This document shows, in pieces, positions 47,745 through 54,340 of a stretch of DNA of 54,340 nucleotides. Position numbers and translations under genes: made by a program. This stretch comes from Streptomyces humi (GTDB lineage: Bacteria; Actinomycetota; Actinomycetes; Streptomycetales; Streptomycetaceae): positions 1 to 54,340 of the forward strand of contig NZ_LBMU02000060.1 of NCBI RefSeq assembly GCF_001005085.2, in the 5' to 3' direction. Under the pieces are notes generated by a model, which had not been told where the DNA came from, did not search any database, and saw only the letters and a list, made by a program, of their open reading frames with translations. Positions within the stretch are counted from its first letter, which is position 1, and every line of letters begins with the position of its first letter.

Positions 47745-50700
47745 ATGCGAACGCGCGTGGAGGCGGACCGGGAGTTCTGGACCCGGACCCTGACGGCCGG
47801 CGGCGTCACCGCCGTGCCCCGCTGGGCCGGCGAGCCGGCACCGGGCACGGCCGAGCACGAGACACCGGTGCCGGACGACGTGACCGCCGCGGTGCGGGCC
47901 CTGGCCGGGCACCGCGAACTGCCCGTCGACACACTGGTGTCGGCCGCCCTGCTCAAGGTGCTGGCCGTGCTGTCCGGCGAGCCGGAGGTGGTCACCGGGT
48001 ACGGCGGCGGCACCCTCGCCGAACCACTGCCCTGCCGGACGTCCGTACCGGCGGGCTCCTGGCACGCCCTGCTGACGGCCGCCCGGTCGGCCGAGACGGA
48101 GCTGCTGGCGCACCGGGACTTCCCCGTCGAGAAGCTGCGCCGGGAACTGGGCCTCACCGAGCCGTCGTACGAGATCGTGTCCGGTCCCCTGGAGGCCGGC
48201 GCGGCCCACGCCGACGACGGTGCGCTGCACGTGCGCTGGTCCGACCGGGACGGCCGGCTCACGCTGCGCCTGCGCCACCGCACGGACGTACTGGACGCCG
48301 CGGCCGCGGCCCGGATCGCCGGCTACCACCTGACGGCCCTGCGCCTGATGACCGCCGACCCGGACGCCGACCACACCCGGCAGAGTCTGCTGTCCGCAGG
48401 GGAACGGCACGAGCAGCTGGAGACCATGGCCGGCCCGCACCGGCCACTGCCCGACGCCCGGGCGCACGAGCTGTTCGAGGAGCGGGTACGGGCGCACCCG
48501 CGAGCGGTGGCCGCCGTGCACGCCGGGCAGGAGTGGACGTACGACGAACTCAACCGCCGGGCGAACCGGCTGGCGCGGGCCCTGCTGGCGCGCGGCCTGG
48601 GCCCGGAGGACGTGGTCGCCGTCGTCACCGAGCGCACCCTCGACTGGCCCGCGGCCGTGCTCGCGGTGCTCAAGGCGGGCGGTGTCTACCTGCCGATCGA
48701 GCCGCACTTCCCGGCCGGCCGGATCACCGCGACCCTGTCCCGGGCCGGCTGCCGGCTCGTCCTGACCGGAACCGGCGACACCGACACCCTCGACCAAGCC
48801 CTGGCCGGCCTGCCGGGAACCGAGAAGCTGCCGGTCGAGGCGGCGTACGCCGAACCGCACGCCGACCACGACCCCGGCGTCCGGGTCGGCCCCGGGCAAC
48901 TCGCCTACATCTACTTCACGTCCGGCTCCACCGGCGAGCCGAAGGGCGCGATGTGCGAGCACGCGGGCATGCTCAACCACCTCCACGCCAAGATCGACGA
49001 CCTGGCGATCGGCGCGGGCAGCGTGGTCGCGCAGACCGCCCCGCAGTGCTTCGACATCTCCCTGTGGCAGCTCCTCGCCCCGTTGCTGGTGGGCGGCCGG
49101 ACCCTGCTGGTCGAGCAGGACGTGATCACGGACGTGGCACGGTTCGTCGACACCCTGGAGCGCGACCGGGTCGGCGTGGCACAGCTGGTGCCGTCGTACC
49201 TGGAGGTCGTGGTCTCCTACCTGGAACGGCACCCGCGCCCGCTGCCGGACCTGCGGTGCGTGTCGGTGACCGGCGAGGCGCTCAAACGCGAGCTGGTCCA
49301 GCGCTGGCTCGCCGTGCAGCCGTCCATCGCGCTGCTCAACGCCTACGGGCTGACGGAGACCTCGGACGACACCAACCACGAACTGCTGCGGGAGGTGCCC
49401 GAGCGGGTGCTGCTCGGCCGGCCCGTCGGCAACGTCCGGGTGTACGTCGTGGACGAGCGGCTGGCGCTGCTGCCGCTGGGCGCCCCGGGACTGATCGCCT
49501 TCTCCGGGGTCTGCGTGGGCCGGGGGTACGTCAACGACCCGGAACGCACCCGCGAGGCCTACCGGACCGACCCCCACCGGCCCGGTGAACGGCTGTACCT
49601 GGGCGGCGACTGGGGGCGCTGGCACCCCGGCGGGAAGCTGGAGTTCCTCGGCCGCCGGGACAGCCAGGTCAAGATCCGCGGCTTCCGGATCGAGATCGGC
49701 GAGATCGAGAACGCCCTGCTGCGGGTGGCCGGCGTACGGGACGGCGCGGTGGTCGTCGCCGAACGCGGCGGTGGCGGCACACACCTGATCGCCTTCCACA
49801 GCGGCGAACAGCGGCCGCCGGAGCAGCTGCGCGAGGAACTCGCCGCCACGCTGCCCGGCTACATGGTGCCCTCGGCCTTCCACTGGCGGGAGAGCCTGCC
49901 GCTGACCGCCAACGGCAAGATCGACCGGAAGGCCCTGACAGCACTGGCGGCGGACGCGACCGCCTCGCCCGTGCCCGCCGCCGGTGAACTGAGCCCCGCC
50001 GAAAGCCGGTTGGCGGCCGTCTGGGCCGAGCTGCTCGGGGTGCCCGTGGAACGGATCGGCCGTGCCGACAACTTCTTCGACTCCGGTGGCACCTCCCTGA
50101 CCGCGGTGAAACTCTCCCTCGCGCTCGACCGCGCGGTCTCCCTGAAGGACATCACCCGGAACCCCGTCCTCGCCGACCAGGCCGCGCTGCTCGCCGGCAC
50201 GGCGGCCCGGCCGCGCCCGGACCTGCTGCTGTCCCTGGCGGGCGGGCGCGGCACGCCGGAGAACACCCTGGTGTGCTTCCCGTACGCGGGCGGCAACGCG
50301 GTCAACTACCAGCCGATGGCGAGCGCGCTGGCCGACAGCGGCCTGGCGGTGCTCGCCGTGGAACTGCCCGGCCACAACCTGGCCGCCCCGCCCGAGCCCT
50401 TCGCCCCGATCGAGGAGGTGGCCGAACGGGTCGTCGCGGAGATCGTGGCGCGCGGCCTGACCCGGGTCATGCTGTGGGGCCACTCGTCCGGGGCCGCGCC
50501 GGCCGTCGAGACGGCCAGGCGGCTCGAGCAGCGGGGCGTCCACGTGACCCACGTCTTCCTCGGCGCGCACCTGCTCGGCACGGCCGCCGAACGGCACACC
50601 GCCGGCACCGAACTGGCGGCCCGCGACGATGCCGAGATCGCGGCCCGGCTGGCCGCCGACGGCGGCCACGCCGAACTCGCCGAGCTGAACACCCGGCACG

Positions 50701-50993
50701 CCGAGCACATCGCCGCCGCCTACCGGCACGACTGCACAGGCGCGCACCGCTACTTCCACGCGGTCCTGGAGGCGCCACCGCCGGTCAGGCTGTCCGCGCC
50801 GGTCACGGTGGTCGTCGCCGCCGACGACCCGTACACCGCCGGCCACGACCGCCGCCACCGGGACTGGCTGCTCCTGGCCGACCGGGTCGAACTCCACGAA
50901 CTCGCCGACGGCGGACACCACTTCCCCCGCACCCGGCCCGTCGAGGCGGCCCTCGCGGTCCTGACCGCCGTGCGCCCCCTCACCTCCCCCTGA
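47745..50993 (+). CDS. Nonribosomal peptide synthetase module: half condensation-adenylation-carrier-thioesterase
   Basis: A 1082-aa protein with ATG at 47745 and GAGGAAGG upstream. Residues 1-235 match only the C-terminal lobe of a condensation domain (EFWTRTL, LPVDTLVSAALLKVLAVLSG, HRDFPVEKLRRELG) and lack HHxxxDG. The adenylation domain (about 240-725) has YFTSGSTGEPKG, NAYGLTETSDD, GDWGRWHPGGKLEFLGRRD and NGKIDRKAL. My hand-derived specificity residues (GrsA numbering 235-331) are D-I-W-Q-S-T-A-D-D. The carrier has Ser784 (DSGGTSL), and a thioesterase follows with GHSSG (Ser914). The two acidic pocket residues suit an amino-bearing side chain such as Dap. It probably loads the monomer for the membrane synthetase and can release it by hydrolysis or cyclisation. 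Confidence 0.9.
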   Translation: MRTRVEADREFWTRTLTAGGVTAVPRWAGEPAPGTAEHETPVPDDVTAAVRALAGHRELPVDTLVSAALLKVLAVLSGEPEVVTGYGGGTLAEPLPCRTSVPAGSWHALLTAARSAETELLAHRDFPVEKLRRELGLTEPSYEIVSGPLEAGAAHADDGALHVRWSDRDGRLTLRLRHRTDVLDAAAAARIAGYHLTALRLMTADPDADHTRQSLLSAGERHEQLETMAGPHRPLPDARAHELFEERVRAHPRAVAAVHAGQEWTYDELNRRANRLARALLARGLGPEDVVAVVTERTLDWPAAVLAVLKAGGVYLPIEPHFPAGRITATLSRAGCRLVLTGTGDTDTLDQALAGLPGTEKLPVEAAYAEPHADHDPGVRVGPGQLAYIYFTSGSTGEPKGAMCEHAGMLNHLHAKIDDLAIGAGSVVAQTAPQCFDISLWQLLAPLLVGGRTLLVEQDVITDVARFVDTLERDRVGVAQLVPSYLEVVVSYLERHPRPLPDLRCVSVTGEALKRELVQRWLAVQPSIALLNAYGLTETSDDTNHELLREVPERVLLGRPVGNVRVYVVDERLALLPLGAPGLIAFSGVCVGRGYVNDPERTREAYRTDPHRPGERLYLGGDWGRWHPGGKLEFLGRRDSQVKIRGFRIEIGEIENALLRVAGVRDGAVVVAERGGGGTHLIAFHSGEQRPPEQLREELAATLPGYMVPSAFHWRESLPLTANGKIDRKALTALAADATASPVPAAGELSPAESRLAAVWAELLGVPVERIGRADNFFDSGGTSLTAVKLSLALDRAVSLKDITRNPVLADQAALLAGTAARPRPDLLLSLAGGRGTPENTLVCFPYAGGNAVNYQPMASALADSGLAVLAVELPGHNLAAPPEPFAPIEEVAERVVAEIVARGLTRVMLWGHSSGAAPAVETARRLEQRGVHVTHVFLGAHLLGTAAERHTAGTELAARDDAEIAARLAADGGHAELAELNTRHAEHIAAAYRHDCTGAHRYFHAVLEAPPPVRLSAPVTVVVAADDPYTAGHDRRHRDWLLLADRVELHELADGGHHFPRTRPVEAALAVLTAVRPLTSP

Positions 50994-51053
50994 CCTGCTC
51001 CTGCTCTTCCTGACCCGCCAACCCCCGAGGCGGTCGACCGAAAGGAACCCGAG

Positions 51054-52061
51054 ATGCCGTTCTCCTCCCTGGCATCACCACTCGACGTGGAGCCGCGGCC
51101 GGACAGACCGGCACTGCTGCGCGTGGAACAACCCCCGGACGACGCCGCCAGGTGGGCGGCCGAGCACCGGGACGCGCTGCGCGCCCAGGTCACCGAGCAC
51201 GGAGCGCTGCTGGTACGCGGCCTCGGCCTGCGGGACACCGGCCGGACCGGCGCGGTCTTCGCGGGACTGGCCGGCGAACTCATGACGGAGCGCGAGGCCT
51301 TCGCCCCCCGCGAGGTCCACGGCCCCGGGCTGTACTCCTCCACGCCCTGGCCGGCCAACCAGCCGATGTGCATGCACCACGAGCTGAGCTACCCGTTCCA
51401 GGTGCCCGGCCTGCTGATGTTCGCCTGTCTCACCGCGCCCGAGCAGGGCGGCGCGACAGCGGTCGCCGACGCCGAGGAGATGCTGCGGGCCCTGCCCAGC
51501 GGCCTCACCGAACGGTTCGAGCGGGAGGGCTGGATGCTCACCCGCACCTACAACGACGAGATCGGCGCGAGCCTCACCGAGTCCTTCGGCACCGCCGACC
51601 GCACCGACATCGAGCGCTACTGCCGGGCGAACGCCATCGACTGCACCTGGCTGCCCGACGGCACCCTGCGCACCGAACAGCGGCGCAACGCCGTGGTCCG
51701 GCACCCGGTCACCGGCCGCCGCTGCTGGTTCAACCAGATCGCCTTCCTCAACGAGTGGACGCTCGCCCCCGAGGTACGGGAGTACCTGGTGGACGTCTAC
51801 GGCCCGGACGGCCTGCCGTTCAACACCCGCCACGGCGACGGCTCCCCGATCACCGAGGACGTCGTCCAGATCATCAACACCACCTACGAGGCGCACACCC
51901 GGCGCGACCCCTGGCAGGCCGGCGACCTGCTGCTGGTGGACAACATCCGCACCGCGCACAGCAGAGAGGCGTTCGGCGGCGACCGGCAGATCCTGGTCGG
52001 CATGGCCGAACCCGTGCGGCCGGCCGAGGACTGCCCGGCCGTGGAGGCGAGCGAGCGATGA
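51054..52061 (+). CDS. TauD/clavaminate synthase-like alpha-ketoglutarate-dependent dioxygenase
   Basis: A 335-aa protein with ATG at 51054 and AAAGGAA upstream. The iron site is of the H-x-E...H type: MHHELSY (His108, Glu110) and DNIRTAHSREAF (His302), with Arg in SREAF for 2-oxoglutarate. The Glu variant of the facial triad is typical of the clavaminate synthase/AsnO/VioC group, which hydroxylates amino acids at C-beta. Middle blocks GLLMFACLTAPEQGGATAVAD and RCWFNQIAFLNEW are also characteristic. It probably hydroxylates Dap or the carrier-bound residue. The stop overlaps the SbnB start as ATGA. Confidence 0.9.
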   Translation: MPFSSLASPLDVEPRPDRPALLRVEQPPDDAARWAAEHRDALRAQVTEHGALLVRGLGLRDTGRTGAVFAGLAGELMTEREAFAPREVHGPGLYSSTPWPANQPMCMHHELSYPFQVPGLLMFACLTAPEQGGATAVADAEEMLRALPSGLTERFEREGWMLTRTYNDEIGASLTESFGTADRTDIERYCRANAIDCTWLPDGTLRTEQRRNAVVRHPVTGRRCWFNQIAFLNEWTLAPEVREYLVDVYGPDGLPFNTRHGDGSPITEDVVQIINTTYEAHTRRDPWQAGDLLLVDNIRTAHSREAFGGDRQILVGMAEPVRPAEDCPAVEASER

Positions 52062-53128
52062 CCGACACCCTGTCGAACACCACCCGGTCCGCCGAGCCCG
52101 GACGGGCCCCCGCACCCACCTTCGCGGTGATCACCGGCGAGCAGGTGCAGCGGGCGCTGAGCGGACGCGAGAAACAGCTCGTGGAGCTGGTCGAGGCCGT
52201 CTACCGGCTGCACGACGCGGGAGACTCCGTCAACCCGCCGTCGTACTTCCTGCGGTTCCCCGACCGGCCCAGCTCGCGGATCATCGCGCTGCCGGCCTCC
52301 CTGGGCGGGGACGTCCAGGTGGACGGGCTGAAGTGGGTCTCCAGCTTCCCTGCGAACGTGAGCGCCGGGCTGCCGCGGGCCTCCGCGGTGCTCATCCTCA
52401 ACGAGCACGACACCGGCTACCCGTTCGCCTGCCTGGAGAGCTCGATCATCAGCGCCACCAGGACGGCCGCCTCCGCGGCGCTGGCCGCCGACTGGCTCAG
52501 CCGCGGCCGCTCCCGCCCCACCCGGGTCGGCTTCTTCGGCACGGGCCTGATCGCCCGATACATCCACACGTTCCTGGCCGGCACCGGCTGGGACTTCGAC
52601 GAGGTGGGCGTGCACGACCTGGCCGCCGACAGCGCCGCCGGGTTCAGCGGCTACCTGCGGCAGAGCGGCGGCACCGCGCGGGTCACCGTGCACGACAGCC
52701 CCGAGGACCTGGTCCGCGGCAGCGACCTGGTGGTCTTCGCCACCATCGCGGGCCGGCCCCATGTCACCGACCCCGCCTGGTTCACGCACAACCCGCTGGT
52801 CCTGCACGTGTCCCTGCGCGACCTCGCCCCCGAGGTCCTGCTCGGCGCGGCCAACTTCGTCGACGACGTCGACCACTGCCTGAAGGCCGACACGTCACCC
52901 CACCTGGCCGAACAGCTCACCGGTGACCGGGACTTCCTGAACGGGACCCTCGGTGACGTCATGTCCGGCCGGGCCGCGCCGCCGCCCGACCGCCCGGTGG
53001 TCTTCTCGCCGTTCGGCCTCGGCGTCCTCGACCTCGCCGTCGGCAAGTACGTCTACGACGAGGTGTCCCGCGCGGGAGACCTGCGTCTCATCGATGACTT
53101 CTTCCACGAACTGCGCCGGTACGGCTGA
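52058..53128 (+). CDS. sbnB: 2,3-diaminopropionate biosynthesis protein SbnB
   Basis: A 356-aa member of the ornithine cyclodeaminase/mu-crystallin family. ATG 52058 overlaps the dioxygenase stop. It has VDGLKWVSSFPANVSAGLPR, TGYPFACLESSIISATRTAA, the NAD fold VGFFGTGLIARYIHTFLAGTG and ATIAGRPHVTDPAWF. SbnB oxidises N-(1-amino-1-carboxyl-2-ethyl)-glutamate to L-2,3-diaminopropionate, 2-oxoglutarate and NADH. The 2-oxoglutarate by-product is the co-substrate of the preceding dioxygenase. Pairing with an SbnA homologue directly downstream makes the assignment firm. Confidence 0.92.
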   Translation: MTDTLSNTTRSAEPGRAPAPTFAVITGEQVQRALSGREKQLVELVEAVYRLHDAGDSVNPPSYFLRFPDRPSSRIIALPASLGGDVQVDGLKWVSSFPANVSAGLPRASAVLILNEHDTGYPFACLESSIISATRTAASAALAADWLSRGRSRPTRVGFFGTGLIARYIHTFLAGTGWDFDEVGVHDLAADSAAGFSGYLRQSGGTARVTVHDSPEDLVRGSDLVVFATIAGRPHVTDPAWFTHNPLVLHVSLRDLAPEVLLGAANFVDDVDHCLKADTSPHLAEQLTGDRDFLNGTLGDVMSGRAAPPPDRPVVFSPFGLGVLDLAVGKYVYDEVSRAGDLRLIDDFFHELRRYG

Positions 53129-53164
53129 GACCGTCGTCCTCGGCCCGGCACCAGGAGGCCCGCC

Positions 53165-54223
53165 GTGCCTGTCATCTCCGCTCCCCACGCCTTCAACGAG
53201 GGCGATCTCTTCGTCGACCTGGAGTCCATCTGTGGACACGCGCTCTATCTGAAGTGCGAGGCCTTCAACTTCGCCGGATCCATCAAGCTGAAGGCCGCGA
53301 ACGAGATGGTGGAGAGCGCCGAACGGGACGGACTGCTCACAGCGGACTCCGTCCTGGTCGAGTCCTCCTCCGGCAATCTGGGCGTCGCGCTCAGCATGAT
53401 CGCCGCGAGCAAGGGCTACCGGTTCCTGTGCGTGACGGACTCCCGCTGCAACCTGTCGACCAGGCTCCTCATGGAGGCACTCGGCAGTGACGTGCACATC
53501 GTGGCCGACCAGGACTCCAATGGCGGCTTCCTGGGCACGCGCATCGAGTACGTCCGCAACCTGTGCGCGTCGGACGACAGGTACGTCTGGCTCAGCCAGT
53601 ACACCAACCCCGGGAACTGGACGGCGCACTACCGCACCACGGCGCCGGAGATCGCCCGCCGCTTCCCGGAACTGGACGTCCTGTTCATCGGGGCCGGCAC
53701 CACCGGAACCCTGATGGGCTGCGCCCGCTACTTCCGCGAGTGGCACCGGCCGGTGCGGATCGTCGCCGTGGACGCCGCCGGCTCGGTGGCGTTCGGCGGC
53801 GAACCGGGCCGCCGGATGATCCCGGGTCTCGGCATGAGCATGCGTCCACCGCTGCTCGACGAGTCCTTCGTGGACGAGGTGATCCGGGTGGAGGAACCGG
53901 ACACCATCCGGATGTGCCACCGCATGGCCAGACACGGCTTCCTGTTCGGCGGCTCCACCGGAACGGTGGTCAGCGGCGCGACGGACTGGCTGTCCCGCCA
54001 CGACACCACCGGCCTCACCGCGGTGGCCGTCGCCCCCGACCTCGGCGAGCGCTACCTCGACACCATCTACCAGACCAACTGGCTACAGGACCTGTACGGC
54101 GACCAGGTGCTCGACACCGGGGACGCCGCGCAGCCCAAGGCCAAGACCAGGACGAAGACCGAACCCCTGCCCAGAGAGCCCAAATCCGCCTCACGTGCCC
54201 CGGCCCGCCGCCGCAGCCCCTGA
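53165..54223 (+). CDS. sbnA: 2,3-diaminopropionate biosynthesis protein SbnA
   Basis: A 352-aa PLP enzyme of the cysteine-synthase fold, GTG at 53165 with AGGAGG upstream. The PLP lysine is Lys41 in FNFAGSIKLKAAN; the usual GSIKDR is here GSIKLK. SSSGNLGVALSMIA (asparagine loop) and FIGAGTTGTLMGCARYFREW (phosphate loop) are present, and the late RHGFLFGGSTGTVVSG. SbnA condenses O-phospho-L-serine with glutamate, giving the substrate of SbnB. A basic, Pro/Lys/Arg-rich tail of about 30 residues (KTRTKTEPLPREPKS...ARRRS) follows the catalytic fold. It is the last gene of the operon visible here. Confidence 0.92.
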   Translation: MPVISAPHAFNEGDLFVDLESICGHALYLKCEAFNFAGSIKLKAANEMVESAERDGLLTADSVLVESSSGNLGVALSMIAASKGYRFLCVTDSRCNLSTRLLMEALGSDVHIVADQDSNGGFLGTRIEYVRNLCASDDRYVWLSQYTNPGNWTAHYRTTAPEIARRFPELDVLFIGAGTTGTLMGCARYFREWHRPVRIVAVDAAGSVAFGGEPGRRMIPGLGMSMRPPLLDESFVDEVIRVEEPDTIRMCHRMARHGFLFGGSTGTVVSGATDWLSRHDTTGLTAVAVAPDLGERYLDTIYQTNWLQDLYGDQVLDTGDAAQPKAKTRTKTEPLPREPKSASRAPARRRSP

Positions 54224-54261
54224 CCCGGCCGGCAGGCCCCGGCGCACGCACCACCGCCCGA

Positions 54262-54300
54262 AGCCCCTCGAAGCCGGCCCCGCGGCCGCCCCGAGGGGCT
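54262..54300. terminator. Hairpin terminator after the Dap/NRPS operon
   Basis: AGCCCCTCG (54262-54270) and CGAGGGGCT (54292-54300) form a perfect 9-bp stem with a 21-nt GC-rich loop that can itself pair in part. It lies 38 bp after the SbnA stop and suggests that the five-gene transcript ends here. Confidence 0.6.
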
Positions 54301-54340
54301 ACGGCGTACCCGGCCCCGGCCCGGCCCACGTCAGCCGGTG

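Noticed and set aside
47481..50921. 1146-codon open frame on the minus strand opposite the NRPS gene
   Set aside because: It is a shadow caused by high GC at third positions. It has no recognisable domains, and the plus strand has full NRPS motifs. The same applies to the long minus frames opposite the ABC ATPase, nitrate reductase and molybdoenzyme genes, and to the minus frame at 32786-35191.
45152..54223. Cluster for L-alanosine, a tuberactinomycin-type antibiotic or staphyloferrin B
   Set aside because: SbnA/SbnB occur in such pathways, but the other required genes (for example NIS siderophore synthetases or the full NRPS set) are not visible, and none of those pathways, to my knowledge, includes a Pls-like membrane body.

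Overview
The window is very GC-rich, and its genes start with ATG or GTG behind GGAGG-like ribosome sites. It carries families typical of Streptomyces: SpoIIE-type phosphatases, a WhiJ-like/DUF397/ATPase regulatory set, a Tat-exported chitosanase and an F420-dependent oxidoreductase. I read it as an accessory stretch of a Streptomyces chromosome. I saw no rRNA, tRNA, CRISPR array, prophage or transposase.

Layout. 1-5.7 kb: the 3' part of a phosphatase/anti-sigma fusion, then a three-gene sugar ABC importer whose genes overlap by ATGA. 5.7-8 kb: a damaged glycan-utilisation patch with two abutting solute-binding-protein fragments, a truncated sialidase-like gene, three CGAAA-N3-TTTCG palindromes and an intact GH88 hydrolase. 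8-12.5 kb: secreted proteins (DUF3500, a truncated HupE-like gene, a lamin-tail/phytase-like protein behind a PHO box, and an unknown secreted protein). 12.5-23.6 kb: a zinc alcohol dehydrogenase, a PAS/GAF/SpoIIE phosphatase, a nitrate reductase fused to its own NADPH diflavin reductase, a PucR-type regulator, and a two-gene xanthine-dehydrogenase-like molybdoenzyme. 23.7-25.7 kb: a TerD domain fused to a probable PD-(D/E)XK nuclease-like domain. 25.7-40.8 kb: redox enzymes, TetR and LacI regulators, thioredoxin, peptide deformylase, a PepSY membrane protein with a CopY/BlaI-type regulator, a TPR protein, a RibD-like reductase, an Fpg/Nei glycosylase, and several short tandem repeats between genes. 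40.9-45 kb: chitosanase behind a palindromic operator, a DUF574 methyltransferase, the WhiJ-like set and a small, probably leaderless gene.

45.1-54.2 kb is the most notable part, a compact five-gene biosynthetic operon. SbnA and SbnB homologues should supply L-2,3-diaminopropionate (Dap). A one-module NRPS (half condensation domain, adenylation, carrier, thioesterase) should activate it or a related amino acid. A TauD-like dioxygenase would modify it. A large membrane protein has the body of poly-epsilon-lysine synthetase (Pls) with its own carrier domain but no adenylation domain. It looks like a split Pls-type system on a Dap supply. The product is unknown to me, and the cluster may continue past the right edge of the window.

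All calls come from reading motifs and context by eye. No database search or alignment program was used, so distant-family calls and regulatory sites carry lower confidence.
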